Assembly: GCA_947573605.1 (NCBI GenBank)
Contig: CANPGM010000001.1
Location: forward strand, 109,818-173,817
Source: an uncultured Roseburia sp.
GTDB taxonomy: Bacteria; Bacillota; Clostridia; Lachnospirales; Lachnospiraceae
Direction: 5' to 3'
Length of the DNA: 64,000 nt
Part shown: positions 34,968-46,548 of the stretch, one piece after another
Layout of the letters: each line of letters begins with the position of its first letter
How positions within the stretch are numbered: position 1 is the stretch's first letter
The notes under the pieces: model-generated
Database searches by the model: none
Told to the model about the DNA's origin: nothing
What the model saw: only the letters and a program-made list of their open reading frames with translations
Program-made: the position numbers and the translations under genes

Positions 34968-35183
34968 ATGGGAGAAACCGAGAAAATAGACAAGGCTCCG
35001 AAGACGAGCTGGTTTACCGGTCTCAAGGCCGAATTTCAAAAGATTATTTGGCCGGACAAACAATCCCTTGCGAGACAGACTGTAGCAGTTATTGCGGTGT
35101 CTGTTGTACTGGGTCTTATTATCGCGCTTATGGATTTTCTGATCCAGTACGGCGTTGATTTCCTTGTGGGTTTAAGTTTTTAA
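34968..35183 (+). CDS. secE: Preprotein translocase subunit SecE
   Basis: Membrane protein of 71 residues that joins SecY and SecG to form the protein-conducting channel. The amphipathic cytoplasmic helix carries the conserved WFTGLKAEFQKIIWPDKQSL, and one membrane helix follows (VAVIAVSVVLGLIIALMDFLI), the usual short Gram-positive form. GGAG precedes the ATG. It lies between rpmG and nusG, the conserved order in Firmicutes. Confidence 0.96.
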   Translation: MGETEKIDKAPKTSWFTGLKAEFQKIIWPDKQSLARQTVAVIAVSVVLGLIIALMDFLIQYGVDFLVGLSF

Positions 35184-35201
35184 TGGAGGCAGAGGTGACT
35201 T

Positions 35202-35720
35202 ATGGCAGAGGCACACTGGTATGTAGTTCATACCTACTCAGGATATGAGAATAAGGTAAAGGCGAACATTGACAAGACGATTGAAAACAGGCATCTGGAG
35301 GATCAGATTTTAGAAGTCAGAGTTCCGATGCAGGATGTTGTCGAGATGAAAAACGGTGCGAACAAAACCGTTTCCAAGAAAATGTTTCCGGGATACGTGC
35401 TTATTAATATGGTAATGAATGATGACACATGGTATGTTGTCAGAAATACCCGTGGCGTCACCGGATTTGTCGGTCCGGGAAGCAAGCCGGTACCGCTTAC
35501 CGATGCGGAAATGAAACCATTAGGAATTAAGACGGCTAATGTAGAGGTTGATTTTGAAGAAGGTGATATGGTGACTGTCATCGGCGGCGTCTGGAAAGAC
35601 ACGGTCGGCGTCATTTCATCCATGAACCACAATAAGCAGATTGTTACAATTAACGTTGAGCTTTTCGGCCGCGAAACGCCGGTAGAAATAAGTTTCGCAG
35701 ATGTAAAGAAAACAAATTAA
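35202..35720 (+). CDS. nusG: Transcription termination/antitermination factor NusG
   Basis: Transcription factor of 172 residues that binds RNA polymerase. The NGN domain starts [20 protein letters not shown] and includes [14 protein letters not shown] and [17 protein letters not shown]; the KOW domain at the end has [21 protein letters not shown]. Length and domains are ordinary. GGAGG stands upstream, 18 bases after secE. It couples transcription with translation by contacting the ribosome and polymerase. Confidence 0.97.
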   Translation: MAEAHWYVVHTYSGYENKVKANIDKTIENRHLEDQILEVRVPMQDVVEMKNGANKTVSKKMFPGYVLINMVMNDDTWYVVRNTRGVTGFVGPGSKPVPLTDAEMKPLGIKTANVEVDFEEGDMVTVIGGVWKDTVGVISSMNHNKQIVTINVELFGRETPVEISFADVKKTN

Positions 35721-35734
35721 GGAGGCAATTTCCA

Positions 35735-36160
35735 ATGGCAAAGAAGGTAGAAGGATATATCAAACTGCAGATTCCCGCCGGCAAGGCGACACCGGCTCCT
35801 CCTGTAGGACCGGCGCTTGGACAGCACGGCGTAAATATCGTAGAGTTTACAAAGCAGTTTAACGCCAGAACAGCCGATCAGGGCGACTTAATTATCCCTG
35901 TAGTAATCACAGTATATGCGGACAGAAGCTTCAGCTTCGTAACAAAGACGCCGCCTGCTCCTGTATTGATTAAAAAAGCATGCAACATTAAATCCGGGTC
36001 TGCCGTACCGAATAAGAACAAGGTTGCGACTATTTCCAAAGCGAAATTACAGGAAATCGCAGAATTAAAGATGCCTGACTTAAATGCGGCATCCTTAGAA
36101 GCGGCAATGAGCATGATTGCCGGTACTGCAAGAAGCATGGGCGTAGCGGTAGAAGAATAA
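35735..36160 (+). CDS. rplK: 50S ribosomal protein L11
   Basis: Ribosomal protein of 141 residues, the usual length, part of the GTPase-associated centre with the 23S rRNA thiostrepton loop. It begins [30 protein letters not shown] and ends [22 protein letters not shown] precedes the ATG. The 57-base gap to rplA contains a GGGAGGGCCCTCTCCC stem without a clear T run, possibly a site for translational control. Confidence 0.98.
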   Translation: MAKKVEGYIKLQIPAGKATPAPPVGPALGQHGVNIVEFTKQFNARTADQGDLIIPVVITVYADRSFSFVTKTPPAPVLIKKACNIKSGSAVPNKNKVATISKAKLQEIAELKMPDLNAASLEAAMSMIAGTARSMGVAVEE

Positions 36161-36217
36161 AATGAAACAGACAGTGGGAGGGCCCTCTCCCGATAATACC
36201 ACCAGGAGGTTATATTA

Positions 36218-36913
36218 ATGAAAAGAGGAAAGAAATATCAGGACGCTGTAAAAGGTTTTGACAAGTCGTCTCAGTACGATGTTGCAGAGGCGATCAGCCT
36301 TGTAAAGAAAAATGCTACAGCGAAATTTGATGAAACAATCGAACTTCATATCAGAACCGGCTGTGACGGACGTCATGCGGAGCAGCAGATCCGCGGTGCT
36401 GTCGTACTGCCGCACGGAACGGGTAAGACGGTAAAGGTGCTGGTATTTGCAAAAGGCGCGAAACTGGATGAGGCGCAGGCTGCGGGAGCCGATCATGTCG
36501 GCGGCGAGGAGCTGATTCCGAAGATCCAGAACGAAGGATGGCTGGACTTTGACGTTGTGGTTGCTACGCCGGATATGATGGGCGTTGTCGGACGTCTGGG
36601 CCGTGTACTCGGACCGAAAGGACTTATGCCGAATCCGAAAGCCGGAACCGTAACGATGGATGTGACAAAGGCGATTAACGATATCAAAGCCGGTAAGATT
36701 GAGTATCGATTGGACAAGACGAATATTATCCATGTGCCAGTTGGAAAAGCTTCTTTTACAGAAGAACAGTTAAGCGACAACTTCCAGACCATTATGGGCG
36801 CTGTCAATAAGGCGAAGCCGTCAAGCTTAAAAGGTCAGTATATCAGGAGCGCTACCCTTACATCGACAATGGGACCGGGCGTGAAATTAAATGTAGTTAA
36901 GATTGCAAACTGA
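36218..36913 (+). CDS. rplA: 50S ribosomal protein L1
   Basis: Ribosomal protein of 231 residues, standard length, which binds 23S rRNA at the E-site stalk and in many bacteria represses its own operon. Clear features are [19 protein letters not shown] at the N-terminus, [15 protein letters not shown] and [24 protein letters not shown] stands before the ATG. A separate promoter and the L10 leader follow it. Confidence 0.98.
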   Translation: MKRGKKYQDAVKGFDKSSQYDVAEAISLVKKNATAKFDETIELHIRTGCDGRHAEQQIRGAVVLPHGTGKTVKVLVFAKGAKLDEAQAAGADHVGGEELIPKIQNEGWLDFDVVVATPDMMGVVGRLGRVLGPKGLMPNPKAGTVTMDVTKAINDIKAGKIEYRLDKTNIIHVPVGKASFTEEQLSDNFQTIMGAVNKAKPSSLKGQYIRSATLTSTMGPGVKLNVVKIAN

Positions 36914-36939
36914 TCCGGATAAGCGCCGGCAGATTTTTG

Positions 36940-36968
36940 TTGACAACCCCGATATAGAGTGTTACAAT
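36940..36968 (+). promoter_or_regulatory. Promoter of rplJ-rplL
   Basis: TTGACA (36940-36945), 17-base spacer, TACAAT (36963-36968), between rplA and the L10 leader. Confidence 0.85.
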
Positions 36969-36974
36969 GACAAA

Positions 36975-37130
36975 GCACTGTGATGGGACAGTGTATTGCA
37001 TATTGCCGAAGACAGCAGGCGCCGCAAGGCATAACCACAGGGCCTGCCGAGGAACCACTGACAATGAGACTTTTTTAGGAATCATTGTGATACGGATATT
37101 ACCTCTCTGTCTTTGACAGAGAGGTTTTTT
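36975..37130 (+). promoter_or_regulatory. Ribosomal protein L10 leader with attenuator
   Basis: Structured leader bound by L10(L12)4 in Firmicutes. The conserved core includes GACAGCAGGCGCC (about 37012-37024) and GGGCCTGCCGAGG (about 37040-37052). It is followed by a terminator: CCTCTCTGTC (37102-37111), loop TTT, GACAGAGAGG (37115-37124), then TTTTTT. Excess L10 should favour the terminator and lower rplJL expression; the mechanism is inferred from the family. This occupies most of the 318-base gap before rplJ. Confidence 0.85.
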
Positions 37131-37231
37131 AACTTTATAAAAAGCGCGCGTCATGGCGTGCGTATCAAAGTTACTGATTTGACCTCAATGTCTTTTATGC
37201 AAAAAGAATATTAAAAGGAGGTGCACGATTC

Positions 37232-37753
37232 GTGGCAAAAGTAGAACTGAAACAGCCTATTATACAGGAGATTTCCGAAAACATCAAGGATGCGCAGTCG
37301 GTTGTAGTTGTTGACTACCGCGGACTTACCGTTGCACAGGACACAGAGCTGCGTAAGACGTTAAGAGAAGCGGATGTTACCTATAAGGTTTATAAGAATA
37401 CGCTGGTAAAGCGCGCCATAGCAGGTACCGAGTTTGAAAGCTTATCCGATTCTCTGGAAGGACCGAATGCATTTGCAATTTCTAAGACGGATGCAACGGC
37501 TCCGGCAAGAATTCTTGCAAAGTTTGCAAAAACGGCTCCCGCGCTTGAACTCAGAGCCGGCGTGGTAGAAGGAAACTTCTATGATGAGGCGGGAATGAAA
37601 GCGGTTGCGGCCGTTCCGTCAAGAGAAGAACTTCTTTCCAGATTGCTTGGAAGCATGCAGTCGCCGATTACCAACCTTGCCCGCGTTCTCAATCAGATCG
37701 CAGAAAAAGGCGGTGCGTCAGAGGCGGCAGATGCGGCTCCTGCGGAAGCTTAG
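37232..37753 (+). CDS. rplJ: 50S ribosomal protein L10
   Basis: Ribosomal protein of 173 residues that forms the base of the L7/L12 stalk. The N-terminal domain reads VELKQPIIQEISENIKDAQ and SVVVVDYRGLTVAQDTELR; the C-terminal helix carries binding sites for L12 dimers. The start is GTG 37232 with AAAGGAGGTG upstream. It is regulated by the leader above and co-transcribed with rplL. Confidence 0.97.
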   Translation: MAKVELKQPIIQEISENIKDAQSVVVVDYRGLTVAQDTELRKTLREADVTYKVYKNTLVKRAIAGTEFESLSDSLEGPNAFAISKTDATAPARILAKFAKTAPALELRAGVVEGNFYDEAGMKAVAAVPSREELLSRLLGSMQSPITNLARVLNQIAEKGGASEAADAAPAEA

Positions 37754-37831
37754 TCCGTATGATAAGAAGCGTCTTTTTACAGACCAAAAGTGTTATCAAA
37801 CCGAATCAATCATATTATGGAGGAAAATGAA

Positions 37832-38203
37832 ATGGCAAAGTTGACAACAGCAGAATTTATTGATGCGATCAAAGAGTTAAGCGTATTAGAGTTAAATGAT
37901 TTAGTAAAAGCATGTGAGGAAGAGTTCGGCGTTTCCGCAGCGGCAGGCGTTGTAGTTGCAGCAGCAGCAGACGCTGCTCCGGCTGAGGAAAAGACAGAGT
38001 TCGATGTTGAGCTTACCGAAGTAGGCCCGAACAAAGTTAAGGTTATTAAGGTTGTTCGTGAAGCAACCGGTTTAGGCTTAAAAGAAGCGAAAGACCTTGT
38101 TGACAGCGCTCCGAAGGTTCTGAAAGAAGCGGCAGATAAGGCAACCGCTGATGATATTAAGGCAAAACTTGAAGCAGAAGGCGCTAAGGTTACATTAAAA
38201 TAA
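37832..38203 (+). CDS. rplL: 50S ribosomal protein L7/L12
   Basis: Acidic stalk protein of 123 residues, normal length, that recruits translation GTPases such as EF-G and EF-Tu, both encoded further on. The N-terminal dimerisation domain is [19 protein letters not shown], followed by the Ala-rich hinge with [13 protein letters not shown] and the C-terminal domain [20 protein letters not shown]. An ATG at 37790 is in frame, but GGAGG (37819-37823) and the family N-terminus support 37832. Confidence 0.98.
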   Translation: MAKLTTAEFIDAIKELSVLELNDLVKACEEEFGVSAAAGVVVAAAADAAPAEEKTEFDVELTEVGPNKVKVIKVVREATGLGLKEAKDLVDSAPKVLKEAADKATADDIKAKLEAEGAKVTLK

Positions 38204-38235
38204 TGATGTAGGCTTTGGACGTAGCGAATACCAAA

Positions 38236-38279
38236 AGAGAACCGTGCCGGAAATGTTTTTCCGGTTACGGTTCTTTTTT
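38236..38279 (+). terminator. Intrinsic terminator/attenuator after rplL
   Basis: AGAACCGT (38238-38245) and ACGGTTCT (38267-38274), with an inner CGGAA/TTCCG stem, followed by TTTTTT. In E. coli the equivalent rplL-rpoB terminator is partial; here it is followed by a second long hairpin and a separate promoter. Confidence 0.85.
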
Positions 38280-38286
38280 CTTACTT

Positions 38287-38364
38287 GTTAAGATTCCGGT
38301 GTCAATAGGCGGATGTTTGGCAGTTCGAAACGAAATGAAAGCCTATTGACACCCAAATCTTGAT
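38287..38364 (+). repeat. Long inverted repeat between rplL and rpoB
   Basis: GGTGTCAATAGGC (38298-38310) and GCCTATTGACACC (38341-38353) are perfect 13-base arms with a 30-base loop; after a 2-base mismatch the stem continues with AGATT/AATCT and several wobble pairs. No T run follows. It could be an RNase III processing stem like that known between rplL and rpoB in E. coli, if transcripts read through. The 416-base gap also contains the terminator before it and the rpoB promoter after it. Confidence 0.7.
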
Positions 38365-38429
38365 CAAAAACTGCAGCGGCAGGCGTATACGAAGAACGTG
38401 GAGCACGCAAAAGTATAAGGAAAAAGTGC

Positions 38430-38459
38430 TTGACTTAATCTGGAGTGGTGTGCTACCAT
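38430..38459 (+). promoter_or_regulatory. Putative rpoB promoter
   Basis: TTGACT (38430-38435), 18-base spacer, TACCAT (38454-38459), about 160 bases before rpoB. The match is moderate; the leader downstream contains a small TGCAC/GTGCA hairpin. Confidence 0.55.
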
Positions 38460-38619
38460 ATAAAGTGCACTATTGTGGTGCAGTAGGCCTGTTATGCGCT
38501 TTTGGCGTTGTATACAAGCCGATACTCCTATACATGATCTTGTGGTTGGGGTAGATGCTCCGTATTGAGCAGAGAATTTGGCCTGCTCTTATTAAATAAA
38601 AACGAGAGGTGAAACGTCA

Positions 38620-41600
38620 ATGGAGAAAAACAGAATACGTCCGGTGAAAGCCGGAAAAGGCATGCGTATGAGTTACTCAAGACAGAAAGAGGTATTGGAA
38701 ATGCCGAATCTGATAGAGGTCCAGAAGGATTCCTATCATTGGTTTTTGGACGAAGGCTTAAAAGAGGTTCTGGACGATATCTCTCCAATTGCTGATTACA
38801 GCGGTCATCTGAGTCTGGAATTTGTTGATTTTACACTTTGCGAGGATGATGTGAAATATACGATCCCCGAATGTAAGGAAAGGGATGCGACCTATGCCGC
38901 GCCTTTAAAAGTGAAAGTCAGACTTCACAACAAAGAGACGGATGAAATCAATGAACATGAGATATTCATGGGCGATCTTCCATTGATGACGGAAACGGGC
39001 ACTTTTGTGATTAACGGTGCGGAGCGTGTCATTGTAAGCCAGTTGGTTCGTTCTCCCGGTATTTATTACGGGATTGCACACGACAAAGTAGGTAAAACTC
39101 TGTATTCCTGTACCGTCATTCCAAACCGCGGAGCATGGTTGGAATATGAGACAGATTCCAATGACGTATTCTATGTTCGTGTTGACAGAACCAGAAAGGT
39201 TCCGATTACGGTATTAATCCGTGCGCTCGGCATCGGAAGTAATCAGGAAATTGTTGATATGTTCGGTGAGGAGCCGAAGATTATCGCAAGCTTCGGCAAG
39301 GATGTTGCAACGAACTATGAAGAAGGACTTCTCGAATTATATAAGAAAATCAGACCAGGCGAGCCGCTTACGGTAGAAAGTGCGGAGAGCCTTATTTCTG
39401 CGATGTTTTTTGACCCGCGAAGATACGACCTGGCTAAGGTGGGACGTTATAAATTCAATAAAAAACTTGCTTTAAAGAATCGTATCAGAGGACAGGTTCT
39501 TGCAGAAGATGTAATAGATATTACAACGGGTGAAATTATTGCCGAGGCAGGCGCGGAGGTAAGCAGAGAGCTTGCAGACGAGATTCAGAACGCTGCCGTA
39601 CCCTACGTCTGGATTCAGGGAGAGAGCAGGAACATGAAAGTGCTTTCTTCTATGATGGTGGATTTACGGCATTTTGTCGATTGTAATCCGAAGGATCTTG
39701 GGATTACGGAACTGGTATATTATCCGATCCTTGCTCAATTAATGGAAGAGTATACGGATTTGGAAGAGTTAAAAGAAGCGATCAAAAAAAATGTACACGA
39801 TCTGATTCCAAAGCATATTACAAAGGACGATATTTTTGCGTCTATCAACTACAATATGCATTTAGAATACGGAATCGGAAATGACGACGATATCGACCAC
39901 CTCGGAAACAGACGTATCCGTGCGGTGGGCGAATTATTGCAAAACCAGTACAGAATCGGCCTTTCCCGTATGGAGAGGGTGGTTCGAGAGCGTATGACAA
40001 CGCTTGATTTGGAGGGGATTTCTCCGCAGAGCTTGATTAATATAAAACCGGTTACTGCGGCGGTAAAGGAGTTTTTTGGTTCTTCACAGCTTTCTCAGTT
40101 TATGGATCAGAATAATCCGCTCGGAGAACTGACGCATAAACGGCGTCTTTCCGCTCTGGGACCGGGCGGCTTGTCAAGAGACCGCGCCGGATTTGAAGTC
40201 CGCGACGTGCATTATTCCCACTATGGAAGAATGTGCCCGATTGAGACGCCCGAAGGTCCGAACATTGGTCTGATTAACTCACTGGCAAGTTATGCAAGAA
40301 TCAACGAGTACGGTTTTATCGAAGCGCCGTACCGTAAAATAGATAAAAGCGATCCGAAGAATCCGCGCGTGACGGACGAAGTGGTTTATATGACTGCAGA
40401 CGAAGAAGATAACTATCATGTGGCTCAGGCAAACGAGGCGCTTGATGCGGAGGGACATTTTGTCCGTAACTCCGTTTCGGGCCGCTATCTGGATGAGACG
40501 CAGGAGTATGAAAAATCCATGTTTGATTATATGGATGTTTCGCCGAAAATGGTATTTTCCGTTGCTACCGCATTAATTCCGTTTTTGCAGAATGACGATG
40601 CAAACCGCGCGCTTATGGGATCGAATATGCAGCGTCAGGCCGTTCCGCTTTTGACGACGGAAACGCCGGTTGTTGGTACGGGTATGGAGACGAAGGCGGC
40701 CGTGGATTCGGGCGTATGCGTGATTGCGAAAAACTCAGGTGTTGTAGAAAGCTCCGAGTCCAATCAGATTTCGATTCGAAACGAGGACGGCGGCAGAGAC
40801 GTATATAAATTGACTAAATTTTCACGAAGCAATCAGTCAAACTGTTACAACCAGAGACCGATTGTTTTTAAAGGCGACCGCGTAAAGGCGGGCGAGGTAA
40901 TTGCGGACGGACCGTCGACTTCCGACGGAGAACTTGCGCTCGGAAAAAATCCGCTGATCGGATTTATGACATGGGAAGGCTACAATTATGAGGACGCCGT
41001 TCTGCTAAGCGAGAGACTGGTGCAGGACGATGTTTATACTTCGATTCATATTGAAGAGTACGAGGCGGAGGCGCGCGATACGAAGCTGGGACCGGAAGAG
41101 ATTACAAGAGACGTGCCTGGCGTCGGTGACGATGCATTAAAAGATTTGGACGAAAGAGGAATTATCCGTATCGGGGCGGAAGTCCGCGCCGGAGATATTC
41201 TGGTAGGAAAAGTAACGCCGAAGGGCGAGACAGAGCTGACGGCCGAAGAACGTCTGCTCCGTGCGATTTTCGGTGAAAAGGCGAGAGAAGTTCGCGATAC
41301 CTCTTTGAAGGTGCCGCACGGCGAATACGGTATTGTTGTAGATGCAAAAGTATTTACGAGGGAAAACGGAGATGAATTATCTCCCGGAGTGAATCAGGCC
41401 GTGCGTATTTATATCGCGCAGAAGAGAAAGATTTCCGTCGGCGATAAAATGGCGGGCCGCCACGGAAATAAGGGTGTCGTTTCCCGCGTGCTTCCGGTAG
41501 AGGATATGCCGTTCCTTCCGAACGGACGTCCGCTGGATATTGTGTTAAATCCGCTCGGTGTACCTTCCCGTATGAATATCGGACAGGTGCTGGAGATTCA

Positions 41601-42486
41601 CTTGAGTCTCGCAGCGAAAGCGCTTGGTTTTAATATTGCCACTCCGGTATTTGACGGTGCGAAGGAAATAGATATTCAGGATACGTTAGAGCTTGCAAAC
41701 GATTATGTAAACTTGGAATGGGAAGTTTTTGAAGAGAAATATAAAGACATACTGAATGAAAAAGTAATGAAGTACTTATGGGAGAACAGGGAACACAGAT
41801 CCGTGTGGAAGGGGGTTCCGATTTCCCGCGATGGTAAGGTTCAGCTTCGCGACGGCCGTACCGGAGAGCCGTTTGATTCTCCGGTTACAATCGGACACAT
41901 GCACTATCTGAAGCTGCATCATTTGGTAGACGATAAGATTCATGCAAGATCAACGGGACCGTATTCTCTTGTTACGCAGCAGCCGCTCGGAGGCAAAGCC
42001 CAGTTCGGCGGACAGCGTTTCGGAGAAATGGAAGTATGGGCGCTTGAGGCTTACGGCGCGGCGTATACGCTGCAGGAAATTCTTACCGTGAAGTCCGACG
42101 ACGTTGTCGGACGTGTCAAGACGTATGAGGCAATTATCAAAGGAGACAATATTCCTGAACCGGGTATTCCGGAATCCTTTAAGGTACTGTTGAAAGAGCT
42201 TCAGTCGCTTGGTCTTGACGTCAAGGTGCTTGACGACGAGGGAAGCGAGGTAGAGCTGATGGAGACGAGCGAGTATGGCAATACCGATTTGAATTCCATT
42301 ATTACCGGAGATAAGGACTTTGCGTTTGAAGACAGTGAATCGTTTGCACGGGCGGGCTTTACAAAGCAGGAGTTCGATATGGAGAATGAGGAACTGGTTG
42401 ACATAGAGGACGAAGAAGAAGATTTGGATGATGACGACTCTGATTATTTTGACGACGCAGCGGACGATCTTCTTGACGAAGAATAG
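38620..42486 (+). CDS. rpoB: RNA polymerase beta subunit
   Basis: Catalytic core subunit of RNA polymerase, 1288 residues. Landmarks include the rifampicin-binding region [20 protein letters not shown] followed by [32 protein letters not shown], and [19 protein letters not shown] near the active centre. Residues equivalent to E. coli Asp516, His526 and Ser531 are wild type by eye. A C-terminal acidic tail ([17 protein letters not shown]) extends beyond the conserved core, as in several Clostridia. AGAGGTGA stands before the ATG. rpoC follows after 29 bases. Confidence 0.98.
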   Translation: MEKNRIRPVKAGKGMRMSYSRQKEVLEMPNLIEVQKDSYHWFLDEGLKEVLDDISPIADYSGHLSLEFVDFTLCEDDVKYTIPECKERDATYAAPLKVKVRLHNKETDEINEHEIFMGDLPLMTETGTFVINGAERVIVSQLVRSPGIYYGIAHDKVGKTLYSCTVIPNRGAWLEYETDSNDVFYVRVDRTRKVPITVLIRALGIGSNQEIVDMFGEEPKIIASFGKDVATNYEEGLLELYKKIRPGEPLTVESAESLISAMFFDPRRYDLAKVGRYKFNKKLALKNRIRGQVLAEDVIDITTGEIIAEAGAEVSRELADEIQNAAVPYVWIQGESRNMKVLSSMMVDLRHFVDCNPKDLGITELVYYPILAQLMEEYTDLEELKEAIKKNVHDLIPKHITKDDIFASINYNMHLEYGIGNDDDIDHLGNRRIRAVGELLQNQYRIGLSRMERVVRERMTTLDLEGISPQSLINIKPVTAAVKEFFGSSQLSQFMDQNNPLGELTHKRRLSALGPGGLSRDRAGFEVRDVHYSHYGRMCPIETPEGPNIGLINSLASYARINEYGFIEAPYRKIDKSDPKNPRVTDEVVYMTADEEDNYHVAQANEALDAEGHFVRNSVSGRYLDETQEYEKSMFDYMDVSPKMVFSVATALIPFLQNDDANRALMGSNMQRQAVPLLTTETPVVGTGMETKAAVDSGVCVIAKNSGVVESSESNQISIRNEDGGRDVYKLTKFSRSNQSNCYNQRPIVFKGDRVKAGEVIADGPSTSDGELALGKNPLIGFMTWEGYNYEDAVLLSERLVQDDVYTSIHIEEYEAEARDTKLGPEEITRDVPGVGDDALKDLDERGIIRIGAEVRAGDILVGKVTPKGETELTAEERLLRAIFGEKAREVRDTSLKVPHGEYGIVVDAKVFTRENGDELSPGVNQAVRIYIAQKRKISVGDKMAGRHGNKGVVSRVLPVEDMPFLPNGRPLDIVLNPLGVPSRMNIGQVLEIHLSLAAKALGFNIATPVFDGAKEIDIQDTLELANDYVNLEWEVFEEKYKDILNEKVMKYLWENREHRSVWKGVPISRDGKVQLRDGRTGEPFDSPVTIGHMHYLKLHHLVDDKIHARSTGPYSLVTQQPLGGKAQFGGQRFGEMEVWALEAYGAAYTLQEILTVKSDDVVGRVKTYEAIIKGDNIPEPGIPESFKVLLKELQSLGLDVKVLDDEGSEVELMETSEYGNTDLNSIITGDKDFAFEDSESFARAGFTKQEFDMENEELVDIEDEEEDLDDDDSDYFDDAADDLLDEE

Positions 42487-42515
42487 GAAGCAGATTAAGA
42501 AAGGGAGTGTCAGAG

Positions 42516-45500
42516 ATGCCAGAATTAATGAATAAAGAGGCGATGAATCAGTCTATTTCCTTCGATGCAATTCGGATTGGCTTAGCATCCCCGGAAAAGA
42601 TAAGAGAATGGTCCCGCGGCGAGGTCAAAAAACCGGAAACGATAAATTACAGAACGTTGAAGCCGGAAAAGGACGGCCTGTTTTGTGAAAAGATATTCGG
42701 ACCGAGTAAGGACTGGGAATGTCACTGCGGAAAATACAAAAAAATCCGTTACAAAGGCGTTGTCTGCGACCGCTGCGGCGTTGAGATTACAAAGGCAAGC
42801 GTCCGGAGAGAACGTATGGGACATATTGAGCTTGCGGCTCCGGTATCCCATATCTGGTATTTTAAGGGAATCCCGTCCCGCATGGGATTGATTCTTGACT
42901 TGTCTCCGAGGACGTTGGAGCGTGTTTTGTATTTTGCTTCTTATATTGTATTGGACGGTGGAAATACTGCGCTGCAGTATAAACAAGTGCTTTCCGAGAG
43001 CGAATATCAGGACGCCAGAGAGCAATACGGAAGCGCGTTCCGTGTAGGAATGGGCGCTGAGGCAATCTGGGAATTGTTAAAGGCGATTGATCTTGAAAAG
43101 GATTCCGCCGAATTAAAAGCGGAGCTTGAGGGAGCGTCCGGTCAGAAGCGCGCGAGAATTATTAAGAGACTGGAAGTGGTAGAAGCATTTCGTGAATCGG
43201 GTAATAAACCGGAATGGATGATTATGACGGTAATCCCGGTTATTCCGCCGGATTTACGCCCGATGGTGCAGTTGGACGGCGGACGTTTTGCAACCTCCGA
43301 TTTAAATGATTTATACAGAAGAATTATTAACAGAAATAACCGGTTAAGAAGACTGTTAGAGCTTGGCGCGCCGGACATCATTGTCCGTAATGAAAAGCGT
43401 ATGCTGCAGGAGGCCGTGGATGCTTTAATCGACAATGGCCGTCGCGGACGGCCGGTTACGGGACCGGGAAACCGCGCGTTAAAGTCTTTATCCGATATGT
43501 TAAAAGGAAAGTCCGGCCGTTTCAGACAGAACCTTCTTGGGAAGCGCGTAGACTATTCCGGACGTTCGGTTATCTGTGTAGAGCCGATTTTAAAGATATA
43601 TCAGTGCGGGCTTCCAAAAGAGATGGCAATCGAACTGTTTAAACCTTTTGTAATGAAGGAATTGGTTGCAAACGGAACGGCTCACAATATTAAGAGCGCC
43701 AAAAAAATGGTAGAACGCCTTCAGACAGAGGTTTGGGACGTGTTGGAAGATGTCATTAAAGAGCATCCGGTTATGTTAAACCGTGCTCCCACACTGCATC
43801 GTCTCGGTATTCAGGCTTTTGAACCGATTCTTGTAGAAGGAAAGGCAATTAAGCTTCATCCGCTGGTATGTACGGCATTTAACGCCGACTTTGACGGCGA
43901 TCAGATGGCGGTGCATCTTCCGCTTTCGGTAGAAGCGCAGGCGGAGTGCCGGTTTATGCTTTTATCGCCGAATAATCTGCTGAAGCCGTCCGACGGAGGT
44001 CTTGTAGCAATTCCTTCTCAGGATATGGTGCTCGGTATTTATTATTTGACGCAGGAGCGTCCGGGCGCGAAAGGGGAAGGCAAGGCATTTAAAAATGTAA
44101 ACGAAGCGATCCTGGCTTATGAAAACGGGGCGTTGACGCTGCATTCCAGAATTAAAGTCCGTATGACCAGGACAATGCCGGACGGAAGGGTATTAAGCGA
44201 TACGGTAGAATCTACGCTCGGCCGTTTTATTTTCAATGAAATCATACCGCAGGATCTCGGCTTTGTGGATCGAAGCGTACCCGGAAATGAGTTAAAGCTG
44301 GAAGTGGATTTTTTGGTTGCCAAAAAGCAGAATAAGCAGATTCTGGAAAAGGTGATTAACATTCACGGCGCGACCAGGACGGCGGAAGTACTGGACGCGG
44401 TTAAGGCAATGGGTTATAAATATTCCACAAGAGCCGCAATGACAGTATCTATTTCCGACATGACGGTGCCTCCGCAGAAGCCGGAGATGATTCAGGCGGC
44501 GCAGGATACCGTAGACCGGATTACCAAGCAGTATAAGCGAGGCCTTATTACAGAGGAAGAGCGTTATAAGGAAGTAGTAGAGACATGGAAAGAAACGGAT
44601 GATGAATTGACGCATGCTTTGCTTTCCGGACTTGATAAATATAATAATATTTTCATGATGGCGGATTCCGGTGCGCGTGGTTCCGACAAGCAGATTAAGC
44701 AGCTTGCGGGTATGCGCGGATTGATGGCTGATACGACGGGACGTACAATCGAGCTGCCGATTAAGTCGAACTTCCGTGAAGGTCTTGACGTATTGGAGTA
44801 CTTTATGTCGGCGCACGGCGCGCGTAAAGGTCTTTCGGACACGGCGCTGCGAACGGCGGACTCCGGTTATCTGACAAGGCGTCTGGTAGATGTTTCTCAG
44901 CATATGATTGTCCGCGAATCCGATTGCTGTGAAGGCAGGAACAGAGAAATTCCGGGCATGTGGGTAACTGCATTTATGGACGGCAAGGAAGAAATCGAAA
45001 GCCTTCAGGAACGTATTACAGGACGGTTTTCCTGTAACACCATCTGTGACAAAGACGGAAACGTCATTGTAAAGGCAAACCATATGATTACGCCGAAGCG
45101 TGCGGCTGCGGTCATGAGCCGGGGCGTCGACGAAAATGGAGAAGCAATTAAAAAAGTAATGATTCGTACGGTATTATCCTGCCGTTCGCATATGGGCGTA
45201 TGTGCAAAATGTTACGGGGCTAATATGGCAACCGGACAGGTGGTACAGGTCGGTGAGGCAGTCGGTATTATTGCGGCGCAGTCAATCGGCGAACCGGGTA
45301 CGCAGCTTACGATGCGTACGTTCCATACCGGTGGCGTTGCCGGAAACGATATCACGCAGGGTCTTCCCCGTGTCGAGGAAATTTTTGAAGCAAGAAAGCC
45401 GAAAGGACTTGCAATTATTACTGAGTTCGGCGGTGTTGCCACAATTAAAGACACCAAAAAGAAACGCGAGATCATTGTAACCAATAACGAGACCGGAGAG

Positions 45501-46163
45501 ACAAAGGCATATCTGATTCCGTACGGATCCAGAATAAAGATTATGGACGGTGCGTTACTGGAAGCCGGCGACGAGCTGACGGAAGGTTCCGTAAATCCGC
45601 ATGATATTTTAAAAATCAAAGGCGTTCGCGCCGTTCAGGATTACATGCTGCGTGAAGTACAGCGTGTATATCGGCTTCAGGGTGTAGAAATTAACGATAA
45701 GCATATTGAGCTGATTGTACGTCAGATGCTGCAGAAAATACGTGTCGAGACAAACGGCGATTCGGAAATGCTTCCGGGTACTCTTGTGGATGCGCTTGAC
45801 TTTGAAGACGTAAACGAAGCGTTGGAAAGCGAAGGAAAGGAGCCGGCGGACGGAAAGCAGGTACTGCTTGGAATTACAAAGGCATCGCTTGCTACAAATT
45901 CGTTCCTTTCGGCAGCTTCCTTCCAGGAAACGACAAAGGTTCTGACAGAGGCGGCAATCAAGGGAAAAGTGGACCCGTTAATTGGTATGAAAGAAAATGT
46001 AATTATTGGTAAGCTGATTCCGGCCGGAACGGGAATGAAACGATATCGCAATATAAAACTGGACTCGGATATTGACGAGGAAGAATATTTGTTTGACGAT
46101 TTCGACGAATACGAGGAACTTCAGGAGGAGTCATTTCGGGAAGAAATGATTTTAGAAGAATAG
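42516..46163 (+). CDS. rpoC: RNA polymerase beta' subunit
   Basis: Second catalytic core subunit, 1215 residues. The N-terminal zinc finger is [20 protein letters not shown]; the magnesium-binding active-site loop is [12 protein letters not shown]; the second zinc site is [13 protein letters not shown]. The bridge-helix and trigger-loop region ([19 protein letters not shown]) is intact. GTG 42507 lies inside the ribosome binding site, so ATG 42516 with AAGGGAG upstream is used. In most Firmicutes rpsL follows soon after rpoC; here an insertion element and a surface-protein operon intervene. Confidence 0.98.
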   Translation: MPELMNKEAMNQSISFDAIRIGLASPEKIREWSRGEVKKPETINYRTLKPEKDGLFCEKIFGPSKDWECHCGKYKKIRYKGVVCDRCGVEITKASVRRERMGHIELAAPVSHIWYFKGIPSRMGLILDLSPRTLERVLYFASYIVLDGGNTALQYKQVLSESEYQDAREQYGSAFRVGMGAEAIWELLKAIDLEKDSAELKAELEGASGQKRARIIKRLEVVEAFRESGNKPEWMIMTVIPVIPPDLRPMVQLDGGRFATSDLNDLYRRIINRNNRLRRLLELGAPDIIVRNEKRMLQEAVDALIDNGRRGRPVTGPGNRALKSLSDMLKGKSGRFRQNLLGKRVDYSGRSVICVEPILKIYQCGLPKEMAIELFKPFVMKELVANGTAHNIKSAKKMVERLQTEVWDVLEDVIKEHPVMLNRAPTLHRLGIQAFEPILVEGKAIKLHPLVCTAFNADFDGDQMAVHLPLSVEAQAECRFMLLSPNNLLKPSDGGLVAIPSQDMVLGIYYLTQERPGAKGEGKAFKNVNEAILAYENGALTLHSRIKVRMTRTMPDGRVLSDTVESTLGRFIFNEIIPQDLGFVDRSVPGNELKLEVDFLVAKKQNKQILEKVINIHGATRTAEVLDAVKAMGYKYSTRAAMTVSISDMTVPPQKPEMIQAAQDTVDRITKQYKRGLITEEERYKEVVETWKETDDELTHALLSGLDKYNNIFMMADSGARGSDKQIKQLAGMRGLMADTTGRTIELPIKSNFREGLDVLEYFMSAHGARKGLSDTALRTADSGYLTRRLVDVSQHMIVRESDCCEGRNREIPGMWVTAFMDGKEEIESLQERITGRFSCNTICDKDGNVIVKANHMITPKRAAAVMSRGVDENGEAIKKVMIRTVLSCRSHMGVCAKCYGANMATGQVVQVGEAVGIIAAQSIGEPGTQLTMRTFHTGGVAGNDITQGLPRVEEIFEARKPKGLAIITEFGGVATIKDTKKKREIIVTNNETGETKAYLIPYGSRIKIMDGALLEAGDELTEGSVNPHDILKIKGVRAVQDYMLREVQRVYRLQGVEINDKHIELIVRQMLQKIRVETNGDSEMLPGTLVDALDFEDVNEALESEGKEPADGKQVLLGITKASLATNSFLSAASFQETTKVLTEAAIKGKVDPLIGMKENVIIGKLIPAGTGMKRYRNIKLDSDIDEEEYLFDDFDEYEELQEESFREEMILEE

Positions 46164-46182
46164 TTTCAGGAAAAAAACAGGA

Positions 46183-46220
46183 AAGGAAATCGGCTGTATG
46201 TAAGCCGGTTTCCTTTTGCT
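46183..46220 (+). terminator. Intrinsic terminator after rpoC
   Basis: GGAAATCGGCT (46186-46196) and AGCCGGTTTCC (46204-46214) with one G-T pair, followed by TTTT. It ends the polymerase transcript before the insertion element. Confidence 0.8.
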
Positions 46221-46306
46221 ATTTTATATAATAGGAAATTCCTCCTTGCGGAGGAATCTTAAATTAAAATAGCCCGCTGGAGGCGGGCATGAAAAAAAGA
46301 CGGTTA

Positions 46307-46492
46307 CTAAAAGAGGTTTATATAGAAGCCTTCCTCTGGTTCGCTGCCATCCCAGTCGTCATCTTCAGTTAGAAAATAGTGCATGTCCAATAAATCCGAA
46401 TCGGTCATGCCTTTTACAAGTTTTGCGGTCATACCATCCGGTGGATTTTTGATATATTTGTTGCGAAGTTCCTCTAGAGCTTTAGCGTTCAT
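46307..46492 (-). CDS. Small acidic passenger protein of the IS91-like element
   Basis: Hypothetical protein of 61 residues. The frame is open further upstream, but ATG 46492 has a strong GGGAGGT at normal distance, and the protein then begins NAKALEELRNKYIKNPPDGM. The C-terminal half is very acidic (LTEDDDWDGSEPEEG). It follows the transposase by 56 bases on the same strand, so it may travel with the element and be co-transcribed. I do not recognise the family; a regulatory or accessory role in transposition is possible. Confidence 0.6.
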   Translation of the reverse strand: MNAKALEELRNKYIKNPPDGMTAKLVKGMTDSDLLDMHYFLTEDDDWDGSEPEEGFYINLF

Positions 46493-46548
46493 AACTGATA
46501 CCTCCCTGTCTGCGAATAAATATAGTATGAGGCAGACGAGAGAATAAA

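Noticed and set aside
36162-36197. SigD-like promoter between rplK and rplA (CCCGATAA)
   Set aside because: The nearest TAAA is too far upstream (about 28 bases), and the site is part of a GGGAGGGCCCTCTCCC stem.
44292-45083. 263-residue ORF on the - strand inside rpoC
   Set aside because: It is a shadow of the conserved rpoC frame.
46225-46306. Exact left end of the IS91-like element
   Set aside because: Hairpins are present, but this family has no terminal inverted repeats and the target tetramer could not be assigned by eye.
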